The translations under genes were made by a program, and so were the position numbers. This document shows positions 36,701 to 51,700 of a DNA stretch of 64,000 nucleotides, piece after piece. This stretch comes from Muricea muricata. Lineage: Eukaryota > Cnidaria > Anthozoa > Malacalcyonacea > Plexauridae. Under the pieces are notes generated by a model. It did not search any database. It saw nothing but the letters and a program-made list of their open reading frames with translations, and was not told where the DNA came from. The stretch lies in the NCBI GenBank assembly GCA_963855995.1, contig OY979717.1, positions 70,168,354-70,232,353 on the forward strand. The letters are read 5' to 3'. How positions within the stretch are numbered: the first letter of the stretch is position 1; each line of letters starts with the position of its first letter.

Positions 36701-39700
36701 ATCTTTTCGTAAAGCGATCCCAAATGCACAACGTTTCCGTAATATCTAGACTTGCTATGCGAGAATAGGTGCATACGATTGCCACAATTGAAGTTGAGTG
36801 TTTGGAAGGAAAACGAGTACATTCACCAGATGTAAGACTCCATAATCGAATTTCTCCATCAGCAGACCCGCTAATGGCACCGACATCGGGCTACAGAATT
36901 TATATAGATTTGGAAGAAATTACATAACACAAGCACACGAAAACAGAGGCTCTCTCACCACCTAAGCGAAATTGGACGTCTCGAAGAAAGATCGCTCAAT
37001 CCTGCAACCATATTATATCTTAAATACGTCAAAATATCATCTAACTGTACCTCTGTCGTAAGAGTTGTAACAGGAGAGGTGTGACCTCGTAAGGTGAACA
37101 GACACGCACCAGTTTGCGAACGAAAGACCTAGACAAGCGAAATTATTACTAGATTTAGTGCATATAAAAAAAAGAGGGGGAAATTTCGAACCATGAACAG
37201 TCGGCAATCGTTATTATTTGAGTCACATGTGTAATCTATGGTTCCAAGCTAATTTTATTTAAAATAGTGATTTCAATTTGAAAATATTTGTGACTGACGT
37301 TAGGACTAGGGCTGTTACAATGGTATTGATTACCGGTGTTCAGCACAGTACTCAAAATTTTTAATCAAGTAAAAGTGAAAAGTAACACCTCAATTTTTAC
37401 TTAAGAACAAGTAAAAGTACTGTCTGAAAATTTTACTTAAGTAAAATTATATTGCCTGAAGATTTTATTTAAGTAAAAGTAAGAGTTTACCTGAAAATTT
37501 TACTTCAGTAAAAGAAAAGTATTAGAAAAATATACTTAAGTAAAAGTACTACTGAACTAGAATATAAATTCGCAAACCATTTCATTTGACAAATAAAAAT
37601 TGCTAATAAAAAGGTCAAAGCAGTAACAGAACACTCAGATATGAGCCAAGCACATTCAAACCAGTCCGCTCACTGCTAACTTCGCTTTGAGAAATACTTT
37701 TTTACTTTTTTACCAAAATACAACAAAAGTAACAAAATAAAAAAGTAAATATTTACCAAAAATCGTACTTCGTTACAAGTAAAAATTACTTCATTTCAAG
37801 TAAATACTGATTTTTTCACTTAAGTAAAGTAACGAAGCAAATTTACTTCGTTATAGGCCAACAATGTTGATTACCTTTAGTAAGTTGTCAAAACTAGCAG
37901 AAATAACCAAATCTTTACAAGTTTCAAGAACACTGATTGTTTTTGTATGAGCTCGACATGAATGACAAGGGATGGGATCACTTCGCACGCTATTCATGAT
38001 GGTTTTCCATGCTGATGGGTGAAGATTGGTCTTCTTGCGCATGCTTGGCAGTAAAACGTTATACTTGGAATTCTCTGTAACATTCTCAAATGACAAACGA
38101 TCTCCAAGCTCGAAAAAATCAAGGAAACCATTCAGTCGACTTATGACAAGAATATTGCTAAAAAATCGAAGAGAACCGCCAGTGAAAAAAGAAAGTGGTG
38201 ATGTACCTGATACTAGTAGATTCCGATTTTACTGCTGGCTTGATGTGCATTTGAATGGTCATTGCACGAGAGGTGCTGGTGTTTTCACTAGCTGAGACGA
38301 TAAAGTGAAAATCGACGTTTAAAGCAAGAGTCATTCATCGTTTCAGGTAATGGAAGAACCTATACTATTAATTGCACTACCAACACTGGCAACGTTAACA
38401 CGGGTAGTTGAATATTCATTTCCCCCTGCATTTTGTTTGATAGAAATAATGGAATCAAAACCTGCATTTAAATCTTTATTCGATAACTCTGTACGTAAAA
38501 ATTACCCCAATAAGAACTTTACTCAAATTTAGGACAACATAGGGAGCTTAAACAATCACCCTCAAGGCGTTCACCTCTTAGATCGTCGCTTCAATGCAGA
38601 CTTAAACAGCTACGTGAAAAACATTAGTGAACGTTGTGCTAAAAGTCGTGGGTTTCATCTGGTTACTTCGGTTCCTTCTACAGGTAGTCATGACTTGGTA
38701 CCCATGGGAGTTGGAATTGTAAAAACTTTCACTACCCTGAGGAAACCTTTGTCAATTTGTTTGTCAAACCTAGGTTGTCTGCCAAGGGCGAAGAACCCTC
38801 TATTGTTCATTATTGTTTGTAGACTCACTCAAGCATGTGACTTTGGATGAGCCCGGAGAACCAGATTAAACTGGGGTGTGGACAAGTTGATTCACGACTA
38901 TAATTTTAACAATATTTGCATTCATTAACAAGAGTAGCCAGTGAGATATTACAGTAAATAACCTCTACTAAACCTGATTGCATCAACGAATAAGCCCTCT
39001 ATTTTTTCCAGACTAAATTAGTGGAAGAAATCTTGCCAATGATCCTTACTGGCTAAACCCGTTGTCTCAACTTGTTATATACGTGACCCACGCCCCTATA
39101 CTTACGCCCTTAAACCAAACTCAAATACTAAATTATCAGGAAAGATGCTATGTATCAGATACCAAGTCTGTTATGTAAACAAAAACTTTGTTTAAATTTT
39201 GAACTTCAAGATTCGCAAAATATTATATTGTCCTTGAAAATAGTTTCAATTGAGAATCGATGCACAGAAGGGATTGTACTCATTATGTATCATTAACACA
39301 CCTCTCAAAAATGAAACGGATTGCAGTAACTCCCAATGGACCACTTTCATGAAGAAAACTCATCCGCTTTTTGGAGAAGTCCCAAATCTGAAAGAGAGAT
39401 AGAACATATAGATAAAATATTAACATCCTTATCGCTTTATACAAAGAAACAATTTCTATTCCAATTTCATATTAAATCTCAAATTTCAAGTTTACATTTC
39501 ATCATCATGGTTAGCTGAAAAACACCAGCAGGAAGTCCGACAAGGTGTTGAGAAACAGTTTGCCAAAAAAATTCTTGCATGATTTATCGTCACTTCTTGT
39601 GACTTAAGGTACCCGCCCAGGCAATATTTGTGCTGATAACAGATCATGATATACAGCTACAACTCATGTATTTTCATGCGCTCTAAATATGCTCCTTGTA

Positions 39701-42700
39701 TATCAAATTGAAATATAATTTTGTGGAAACACCACGTAAGTTTATTTTCGTAAAGTTTTCGATCCGTAAGCTCGGATCTTCATCAGTGCTAATGATAATC
39801 GAAAGCTTTACGAAAATAAACTTACGTGGTGTTTCCACAAAATTAAATTTTTATTTTAGTTTGCTCTAAATATCTTGCGTGAAAAACTCAAATATTTTCC
39901 CAAGTAATAGTTAATGAACTATGAATTGAAATAACATTTGAATTTTTCACCTCAGATATTTACACTAAATGAAAACGTGAACAGCAATATTACATTTTTT
40001 TAAAAAAGCAATCAAACTGTGGCAGTGTATCAGGTACTGCTTTCAGCACAAATATTGCCTAGGCGGGTACCTTAAAAGCAAAAAAACAGTGAAGACCGTC
40101 AAACCGCTCTTTAAAAACTATTCTTTTATCTGCGTAGAGGACTGGATTCTCATGTCCATGCCCACGCGCTAATAGCTCCGATGAGCTATATGATTTCATT
40201 GCTGACAAACGTGAATCATATTACCTCGAGATCTCCATTTGAACAACCCATCGCAACAAAATTCTTCCAACAATGCAACGACCAGATTTGTGATGGACGA
40301 CTGGAAAAATATTAGTCACAAGAGAAAATTTGTTTTATTTCATATACATACTTATGAAATATTTCTCGAGAGGACTATACTTTCATAATCTCAGTCAAAA
40401 ACATAATACAGTGGATTCTGTTTACACTTTTCAGATCATACTACACGCTTATTGTGAAAGAAACTATTGTATGTTTGAATATTTTACTGTGTGTTACGAC
40501 ATCATCACTACACAATACCTTTTCCTATCAACAATATAAATACATTCAGTTGTTTTGGAGTCCCACACTCGAACAGTGCCCTCGAGACAAGAACTGACAA
40601 TAACATTCTCATTACAGTGAAGACATTCTATGCTCTAGAAAATAAAATATGATGTGATAAGCTTTGCGGGGATTACATCATAATTGACGACAAACTCTTA
40701 CGGAAGCCACACATCGATTTTACGCATTAAAAACGTCATATGGACGTTGGAGGAGGAGATAAGTGACGGTGAGTTTCTGGGAATTGTTTCTTGGAACAAT
40801 CTACAAAGTGTACAACTGCAAACTTCAGTATCAATTGATAATTGTGCATTAATTTTTAGTCTATTCATATGCCAATTACTAGATCCTGATTTTAATACGA
40901 CGGTCAAATTCCCGAAAAACTGCAATCATTCAGCTCTGTAAACGTTTTTGCTTTTGACGACCAGTACCTGTAGTTGTAATTATATATGGTCAGCTATCGT
41001 TAGTGTGAAGAGAAAGTTTCTTTATGAAACACAGAATTGTCAGTGCTATCCCTGCGCTTTCTGATTAAACATATAGGTCTCTCTGATCATAACTGACTCA
41101 CAACTGAATCAACGAATCCTTGACAATCAACGAACAATTATGTCATAATGCTCAAGGAGATCGGGTATGTTACATGTGCTAACATGTACCAATAAATATG
41201 GTTCAGGTGAAACTATAAAGGAGACACTGTCCGAAAAATGACCGATCACGTTATGGGTAGAGTCCGCATGCTTCCATGAAAAGCACATAAATGCGATTAC
41301 CTGTTGGTGACCATCCAAAAATATTGGTGATGAGAGAAGCACTATTGATTTTGGACTTGGCTTGGTCTTCTTTAGTCTGTGTTTGGGCCGAGTGGACAGC
41401 AGTTGATAGATGAGATAGACAGTCACGATAATAAATATACCAGTTATTAGATACAAAATTTTCACAAAGCCAGCAAGTTCCAGCGCATAACTACGGGACG
41501 TCCATCTTAAATCTTTGCTGAAATCTTGATAAAACTTTGATATACTTTCACTGTCCTTAGACATAGGATTCACGTTGTGCAAATTATCCACCTTGTAATG
41601 GAGATTAATTGGTGGAAGAACACTGATATATCTAAAATAACATGATAATTATATAACTGATTAAGGTTCCAGATCTACTTGGAAAAACCTGCAAGTCTTC
41701 TTTTACAATTCAAAAAGAATTTCGAGGTAACTCTTCGATTTGGGAAAGAATTTCCCCAGTGCAGTTTTCTACAAGTATGGATTTGCATGCAGGAGCGGAC
41801 AATTCTTTCCTGCAGCTTTTGCTGAGGTAGTCAGTCGTCAGTCGCAAAACCTCCCATCCTATCAGAAAATAGGGCAATACATAGCTTACATGAGTTTTTC
41901 TATGTAAGGGTAATAAATACATGTACAGTACCACTCGAGTTTCTAATCTGAAGACTTCTACCGCAAACTCTAACTGAATTAAGTGTTATGTTTTTACCAT
42001 AGTCACTGTTATTAATTCGTTTCCATCAGTACATTAGTGCTGCCGCATTGATATCAACTTAACATACTAAAACAGACTATACTTGTACAGGTACTATATG
42101 AATGCAGCGACTGTGTCAGGGAGATTGAAACGAGGGTATATTGCACGTATAATACGGCATACATACCTGTCCATAACATTGACGCCATAGTGATCTAATA
42201 ACTCAGGCCAGTGTTGTCGTGAGAGATTCCTCCATAACCCTTGAGACTTTAAATCATTTTTGCATTGAAAAGATTTTTCTGGCTCTTTACTCACGACATC
42301 TTCAGGTGTAACGGTTGTTGAGTATTTTACCACCTGATTTGTCGTCCCCAAAGAATTATTCAGCGAGGACATTTGTTCAGATACAGAAATATTTGTGATC
42401 AACAAATTTTGGTAGCTATCGTTAGTGTAGATATCTTTCGAGGATGAAAAATCTTCTTTACTTATTACAGTTACCGATGTAATATAGATGAGATACATGA
42501 TGGCAAACACCTGAGAAGGAACAAAGTTATTCGACAAGTTATTGTCATTGTAAATATTTCGCTCGCTTCATGTGCGCAACCTGTGGTAGTATGCAGCGTG
42601 AAACAAAGTGTTACATAAGAAATACCATGCTGGTTCTAAAGGGTGCTCAATACTCAAGATACAGAAACAATTATTTTCCAGTTGGAATGACCAGGCTTTT

Positions 42701-45700
42701 AGCTTGAAATATGAGATAATCGTATTTATTACTTTTAAAAGGAAGATGCAGTAAAGATATGACAAAGTACGTAATTTTTGGATTAATATATAAGCAGTTT
42801 TTATATTCACCAATTTTTGCCATAATATATCATTTTTATACCATCAGCTCAGGTGATTCGACAAAATATTACTCTCGGTCACGATATTTGGAACTTAAAT
42901 AATATCGCCCAGGCTAATATCATGACTGAGAGTAACAGTTTGTTCAACCACCCTCGCTCTGGTTATATAAATGATAACTATTAACTTACCATTATTCCCC
43001 TTTGCACAATTCTGGTTCTCGCCCAAAAATATGCGAAGTTTAATCTTTTTGGCAAATCTTGACGAAGGGAAAATATTTTCATTGGATTGTAGAAATACGT
43101 TGCGACATCACTCCACTTGTTTGATTGTTCAGGCTCGGTTGTCTTTGGAGACAGCTTGGATTGCTTGTCCGTGTCTTCAATATTTGTGAAAAGTGGAGTG
43201 TTGCACACTAAAGATATGGAGAATGGACTTAGACGATCTATTTTTAAGTATATAGTTAAGTCTATCCACTTAACTGCACTGAATACGTTGATTTAGTAAT
43301 GGTAGATCAATCACTATTTACACAGAAATATAATACGAACTTTATGTCGTGATCAGGGTCGCCGAGACGGGGACAGGAGGGGGACTTGCCCCGGGCCCCA
43401 ACCTACTAGAGGCCCCCAATATGAGAAATAGAGCAAGGCCCCATCAAAATTGGGACGTGTGCAATATGATTTTTTGAAATTTAATAGGTCCTTTTTAAAG
43501 TAAACCCCTTATGCGTTTTTTGCTGGGCACCCTCTCACTATATAAACCATTTCATATTCAGAGGCAACCCAGAAAAACAAAATATTACACTTAGCAAAGC
43601 AATTCATTGAAAATTCCTTTCAAAACAAAGTTTTTGAAGGTCTATAAACACATATAGGCACACTATGTAAACATTGACCGAAAACCAAAAATAAACATAT
43701 CATATGTGAAATTACGAAGCCAAGAACAAATATGTCACCAATATCCATGGATATATTATTCGAATTTTGTACGTTCGCAATAAACATGATGATAAACAAT
43801 GATTACTCGTATGTACTACTTTAAAGACTACTATGAAGAGAAAGTACCTTTCTAGATCGTCTAAAAGAAAAGAAAGAGAAAAGCGACTGCGAAGTGAGGA
43901 GAAAGGTAAACGAACCCTCAATCAACTCAACTGGGGGGGGGGGATGCCGTTTAACATTCTGAACATACAACCTCATACGAACATGAAGATAGCATGCACC
44001 GAGGAAAAAAAACACATTTGAGGATTTGATCATAGCGAACGAAGCTGCTATTGATGTTAGTAATATAACAACAACAACCGGTAACAGATACGAGGAATCT
44101 CTGTGTTGTAAAGATGCAGAGTCTCTTGTATCTCCAACGTCAGCTGATTTACTAATGTAAGATGATGCGGACGGGCAATCGTCACTTAATAATCAGTCAA
44201 CTGGTGAATAATCCCAATCATCAGATGTCGGGCACTCGGCTGATGCCACAGTCGCAAACGATGCGACTAGCAACTTGTGGGTTCAAATTAGTATTAAGGT
44301 GGAAATTGAAAAATCCTTTCTGCCCGTGAGATACATAATATTGTCTTGACGGGGCCACAAATGCCACCTGAAGGTTACCAAAAGATAATAAAGCCATAGG
44401 CATCCCAGCGCACGTTACATCATTGCATACATTATTTATAAATATCCTAAGGCTAGCAACTCTTTCACCATATTAAACTGACACACGTTAGACTTTCGCT
44501 TCAAACAAACAAAGTAACACAATTTACTGCAAAAAAACTAGATACAAATGACCTTGACTATCTTTTCTCGAAATTTTCCGTGTAGATAGGCGGGATGCAA
44601 ATTGCCCTACAAACGTCACTATCAGAAAAAACTTCGGCGAAGCAAGTCTAAGTTCTTATTGGCTACTATTGAATTCGTTTTTTCTTCGGCGTTTCCGAGT
44701 TCTCATCAGCCAATAGCAGCTTAGCCGAAGTTGTTTCCGTTTGTCGGGCAATTTGCAACCCACCTATCTACACGGAAAATTTCGATCAAAAAACACTTTT
44801 TACTGAACAAATTTAATTATTTCCGAATCTTGTTTTTGTCTAAAAACTATCTAGAAATGTAGAAGAGATACTCAAGGTCATTTGTATCTAGTTTTTTTGC
44901 GGTAAATTGTGTTATTTTGTTTGTTTGAGGCGAAAGTCTAACGAGTGTCAGTTTAATATGTTGAAAGTGTTGCCAGCCTTGGGATATTTATATAATAATG
45001 TCTGCAATGACGAAACGTGCGCTGGGATGCCTGTGATAAGACCAGATTATTTCCAATGAGCATATTTCAAGAAAAATGCCCAAGATGAAACAGTGGCTAA
45101 GGACTGGCTTCTCTGTGTGGAGTGAAACTGCACAAAGCCTTTTCTGTTTCTGTTTTGCTTATTCGCGACAGAATCTCCATCGTCTACGCGCAATCTGAGT
45201 TTAGCGATCCACAATTAGGCTGTAATGATAACTGGCGAAACTCTATGACAAAACGCTGGCCATGAAAAAAGCAGCATACATATTTCTAATATGAAATGGC
45301 GAGATCTTATTTTATCTTTGGAGATGTGCAAGGCGATTGATAGCTTTCAACGGCAGGAGTTGTTCAACGAGAAGGAAAGTCAGAGGACAATGCATCAAGG
45401 AAAACCCCTCAAAGCACAAGAGAGACCAACTAAACCCTATACACAATGGCGAGAAATTACCCAGCAGCCCAATCTCCTGGTTTTGTTTCCTTCCTTCAGT
45501 ACAGTTGTCGCAATGGCAGCCATTTAGAATATCTGAATATTATATAATATAATTGAATAGCGTAATTAGAAATCCAGGCAATAACAGATTTTAATATAAG
45601 CAAGTAATAAAATCTGTTATTGTCCGGTTACTAAGCACGCTATGTGTCCATCGTGTCGTTACGGATTGCTGGAAAAAAAAGGTTAGATTCGTTGGCGATC

Positions 45701-48700
45701 GCTTCGTGCGGAGCAGAATTTGTTCGATCGTATGAAAAACTAAATCGAGCGTGTAGAGGTATCTTTCAGCTTTGCTGTGACTGTATTTGTTTCGCAGGAA
45801 GCGTGTTTACCTCGAGATATTTGCGTGTGAATAGCGGCACATGTCAGCCGAGTGACCTGCCTTGTGGTTCATTTATACCAGTACCACATGAGCCATAAAA
45901 GTCAGTGCCGAAAACCACTCGAAATCAAACATAGCGCCACAAAAATTCTAAATAATACAAGTTAAGCTTATAGTGTTCATAAAATATTAATATTTAATAC
46001 AAATAATATGAACTTGTTCGTCTCTCTATTATACGCTATTCAAATATATTCTATAATATTTAGATATTCAAAATGGCCATCATTGCAACAACTGTACTAC
46101 AGGAAACAAAACCCGGAGATTGGGCTGCTGTGGAAATTATGGACATAATTATATATTCATTAAAATCCTCAGTAATTCAGGGCCGTAGCCACCGGGGGGA
46201 AGGGGGGGGGGGGCTGGGGGGGGGGGGCTGCAGCCCCCCCAATAATTTCGCAGACTTTATGACCAAAATAATAAAGCTTTAAAATGCTGACGATTGACTA
46301 ATTTTTTTGTGGCTACATAATTCATAATAAACTGAGAAGAATTGTATTACCAATCTTTTCCTGCTACTTAACTGCAGTATTACACAGTTTAATTGTAATA
46401 CTGAAGTAGAACTTTGCAGTCTTGGTGGTGGCCATCTTTCATTTCAGATCTCAGCGGCAATTACAAAAGCAGGGCTATACTTCATGTAGTCGTAATTATA
46501 ACATGACTCAATGAAGCTTTTTAAAAAACAAATTAAAAATTTAACATGTAAATGAACTAGTATTTATTTAATGTGAAGACAAAACCATGAAAATGTGATG
46601 AAAAAAAACCATCCCGACTCTTCGTTTGTCATCTCTTTTGAGAAAATTTCCATTTTATGTGCCGTGATATCATTTGTTGATCAAATGACCAATGTATCAG
46701 TTTGAGTAATGTCTTCAAGAAACCAAAAGTCAATTTTATCGTTTTTTAAAAATAAAAGCTCTGAAAACACGCACAGGTAAGCCTTTTGGAAAGATTTATA
46801 TGTCTCGACCTAAATAATTTCTGTATAACTGTCTTTATTAATAAAAGTAGTCCTTTTTAAGCCTAAATTCTGCATATTTCAAAGTGAGAGACTGATGGTT
46901 GGCTTAGCAATGCCATCGACGTCAGAAGGCCAAGCAGAAGGCTCAAATGATACAATAGTGGAATTGCCTGAACATGAAGCCGAGTCGCAAAATGATTGTC
47001 GCAACTTTGCTGAAGCCATTAACGAAAATACAGTCGAGATGAGGTAGCCGAGTTTTTGTGTTTCTCCAATTACATATAAAAAAATTATATATATTTTCAG
47101 GTATTGTTTTATGACAAGGACTTATTTTCATAGGAATAATTTATCATTGTTAACGAAGCCCTATCAACCTCGTAACAATATAACGTTTCCAAAGACCCAG
47201 TACAAGTTATTCAAGCGAGCGTTCCAAAGTTCTTGGTTTGATCGTTTTCCATGGCTGCACTACGATGTGGTAAATGATTCTGCATTTTGTTTTACTTGCA
47301 TTAAAGCTGCCTCGCAGAATTTGATAACTCATCAAAAATTGAGCAAACGTTTGTGACAGAAGGATTTCGAAACTGGAAAAAGGCTTGTGAGAAAAATTGT
47401 GGATTCTATAAGCACCAACAATCTGAATGTCATTTGGAGGCTACAGAAAGGTATCATTATGCAACATTAGGACAAGAGATTGGCTCTGTTCTATCATCAG
47501 AATATGAGAAAGAAAAGGAAACTAACCGCAAAGTATTACTAAAGATTCTATCTAATGTGCGATACTTAGGTGCGTAATCTAAAAATACTGTAGTGTTCGT
47601 TCATATTCTCAGATGCTAATAAATTTCACTGTTAAGTTTTAAGTTTAATTGATATATCAACAAAATTACTACCGTAATAATATAATGATTGATTGATTAT
47701 ATTATTAGCTCGGCAATCGCTGCCATTTAGAGGAAACTGGAACCAGGAATGTGGATCCGAGCAAAATTCGAATTTCCATCAAATGCTTTTTGTAAGAGCA
47801 GAGGAAGATCAAGAAATAGTAGAATGGTTGAAACGAAAACAGAACAAGTTTACCTCACCCGACATCCAAAACGAAATGATACAGGTTTCATTTTTCGATT
47901 CAATTATACAATTATACAACTTGGCAGTTCGATATTGAGTACTATGTATTTCGTTTTCTTGTGATATTAAGATAATATTTTTTTTAAAGGTCATGGCTCT
48001 TAGGATTTTAAGAGAAATTGCGTCGAATATACGAAGTTCAGTTTTTTATACCATTATGGCTGACGAGACTGCTGATGTGTCAAATAAAGAACAACTTGTA
48101 ATATGCATACGTTGGGTTGATGAAAATCTTATCGCTCATGAAGATTTTATAGGAATGCATCCAATAGAAAGAACAGCCGCTGATGTAATAGTTCGTGTTC
48201 TCAAGGTGGCAATAAAATGTTAAAAATTCCAAACACATCACCAATTTTCGTTATGTAACCTACAACGTAAAATTATTTTCAACGCTTTATACGTTGCTTT
48301 AACTTTAGGATGTCCTACTTCGAATTAATTTTCAAATTAAAGATGCTCGGCGACAATGTTATGATGGTGCGGCTACCATGTCTGGAACTAAAACTGGTGT
48401 AGCAACTCAATTCAAATCACTGAATAAAAAGATGCTTTTCACTCACTGCTATGGACACGCCTTAAACCTAGCTATTGAGGACACTTGTTTTAACGTGGAT
48501 TGTCTAAAAGAAACGTTTGAGACAGTCAATGAAATTTGCAACTTGGTCGACAAATCGCCTCAGCGAAATACCAAATTGACGGATCTCCGTGGAAAATTTG
48601 AAAATAAGTCAAAGGGAGTACACTCCTTTTGCCCGACGCGTTGGACCGTAAGAGGAGAGACACTGAAATCTGTAACTGATAATCACGAAGAACTTGTCGA

Positions 48701-51700
48701 ACTTTGGACGTGGTCGCTTTCGGTTTTAAAAGACACTGCAATGAAGGCAAGAATAATTGGTGTCAGTACCGTGATGAAAAAATTTTCATTTTACTTTGGT
48801 TGCTGCCTGGGGGTGTGTCTTTTAAGGCAAACTGATAATTTGAGTAAGACACTTCAAGATCCACGATTGTCGGCTGCAGAAGGTCAAGCCGTTGCTGCAA
48901 AAGTCTTGGAAACACTACGTAAGGATCGAAATGATCAGCGATTTGCAATGTTTTGGCAAGAACTAATGAAACGAAAGCAAGATTTTCCAGAGATAGCTGA
49001 CCCTGTACTGGCAAGGAAGAGGAAAGCCCCACAGCGATTTGAAGAGGGATCAACCGGCCATTTCTTTGAAACTCCTGAAGATCACTACAGAAAAATTTTC
49101 TATGAAGCATATGACAATGTGATAAATGGAATAGAGGCCCGATTTGACCAGGAAGACTTCCAGATCTATGCCAACTTGCAAGAAGTTCTCCTGAGATTCT
49201 TCAACGGATTCGACAATGTTGACAAACTGGAAAAAATCGTGGAAATGTATGAAGGTGATTTTGATGAGTTTTGTCTTAAAACACAGCTGAAGCTTCTTCC
49301 GTCAATTGCACGAACTGCAGGTTACAAGATAGGGAAAATCGATATTGCTGATGCGTTGAAGATCCTTCGAAATTTGGATGTCAGTCAAAAGCTTCTTTTG
49401 TCTGAAGTGATCGTACTGGCAAAACTGGTCATAGTTGCTCCGGCCACAAATGCAGTTAGTGAAAGAAGCTTTTCAGCCTTAAAACGCTTGAAGACGTACC
49501 TGCGATCTACCACTGGAGATAACCGACTCAACCATCTAATGATGATACACGTGCATCAAGAAAGGACGGACGAGTTGGACTTAAAAACGATTGCCAATGA
49601 ATTTATTGCGCTGAACGATAATAGAAAGCGTATATTTGGTTTTTTTAAAGATTAGTATTCATTAAAATTTCATTGGGATTTAAAATATGTTTAAATTTTG
49701 GGTAAATTAAACCTTTCGCCATGTGATAACTCTATTATATATCTTCCTCAAAGTTCAATTAGTCGGAATTACATAAGGCAATTACGCCTTGCGCATGCAC
49801 CGCCCCATTCAGCATTTCAGCCCCCCCCCCCCCCCAACAAAAAGGAGCTTCCTACGGCCCTGTAATTTGAATACTAGTCGCTACAAACATTTCAGAGCTG
49901 AACAAAAATAGGCTATCTTGAAGAATAAAAACATCAAATTTGATAAATGGAAAGGAATAATGTAGCTACAACAAGAAGCATCAATTAAATTCCAACTCTC
50001 CTTGAATTGGATTGAAACCGAGCCGACATTGCTTTATGAACCCTAATACGTAAGTTATTTGACGAGAATGGTCACCGGTTTTTAATTTGGCCATTATGGC
50101 GCTTCCTACACTGAGCGGTTTACGATTCATGTTAAAAACCGCAAGAATCAAAATTGTTTAACAATAACATGTATTTAATTTTATTTATCCGATTGAAACG
50201 GGCAGATAACTTCAAAACTGAATGTGCTATAACTGTTTTTTCATTTTCCCTATGTAACTCCCATTATTGCGGGAACCACTGAGTATTTTCATAAAACACA
50301 CAACAACGGTAACGAATAAAGACAACATTTTCATTTAACGTTTCGACTTTGTTCAGTCGTCATTACCGTTGTGCATTCTAACTCCTATGAATTTCACCAT
50401 ATAATTTTGATAAAATTGCTGCCTATTTAAGAAACTTTGTGCGCATGCATGTTCGCCATTTCTCGCCATGACAGTCACCATGCAAGAGCTAGCATTACCT
50501 AACCTGGCTTAACTACTCAGTGTCCAAATACTCTCATTTCATGTATAGTGCAAGGATAACAAAATACATAGAACCATATAGAAAAATTAGAAAATATGTC
50601 GTACCTTCAATATCCACATGTGGGGACCTTAAATATTGCGACGGGGGCTGCAAAAATAAGAAATTTTTATTAGCACCCACCCCCTAACGACAATGTGCTT
50701 CCTCCAAAAAAGGAAGAATAATTTCCAAATCATAAAACTTACTTCTAAGCGACTCAGATCGATAGAAAGTACCGTTGCAAAGAAAACAATTTGCAGAAAA
50801 AAATCAGTCAGAACACCGACTCCACCAACCATACAGAATTCCTAACCAAGCAAAAGGATAGCTTTAGAATTTCATGGAAACATGGAGGGATGGCAGTAGT
50901 ATATATTTTTTTGCCAAATTACTATAATCTCTGTATTAAGTCCGTTAAAACGTCCTTGCCCAACAGGTCAGCAAGCTTGATTGTTGCCAGCAGTTGTTTC
51001 AAACTAGAATTGCTTAAAGAATGCAGTTAGATTTTTTATCCATGCGTATTACCTCACGATTGTTCTTACCTGAACAGCTGGTACAAATGTTAAATATCCA
51101 CATGATAGCAAAAGAAGTTCTGTTGTTAAATTCAATGTGATTGAGCGGCCTTCTCTGCTTAAACCTAAATGGATATAGGACAATCGTGCAATATGTTTAA
51201 GTTTTATGCATAAGGGCAAGTTATACAGCCATTTCAATTAAGGTTGTCTTTTCAAAAGCGTCAACTGTGAACTATGAGCGCGTAAGGGAGAATAGATTAT
51301 TGTTTATTTAGGCCCTGCTACCCACGGAATTACCTTTGTACCAAGTAACTTTGCCGTCGTAAGTTTCCTACGTGCCCTCGATGCTGTTTCAAAGAAATAA
51401 TTCTGTGTTTAAAGGTCAAAATAAACAATAATCCGTCATCTCTTTCGCGCTCGTAGTTTAGGCCTTTGGAAGGGCAACCTTGCAGAATCCCCAAATTTTG
51501 CGCAATGAAGTTACAAAAAATACGTAAAATTGGATTTCAAAAAAGAATAGCAACTTCCTATGAAAAACCTCAAATATTTTTTGCTTTATGTTCTAAAATG
51601 ATTCCTTATCAACTGAGGTATAAACTTTTGCTCATAAAAGGGAATCATTTCCTACCTGGAATCATGCACATAGACACCGAAACACCTGCATGTGACAAAA

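Noticed and set aside
41710..41934. Minus-strand open frame between SCAP exons
   Set aside because: It is open for 74 codons, but including it would break the phase between exons 42510-42167 and 41631-41301, which join perfectly without it.
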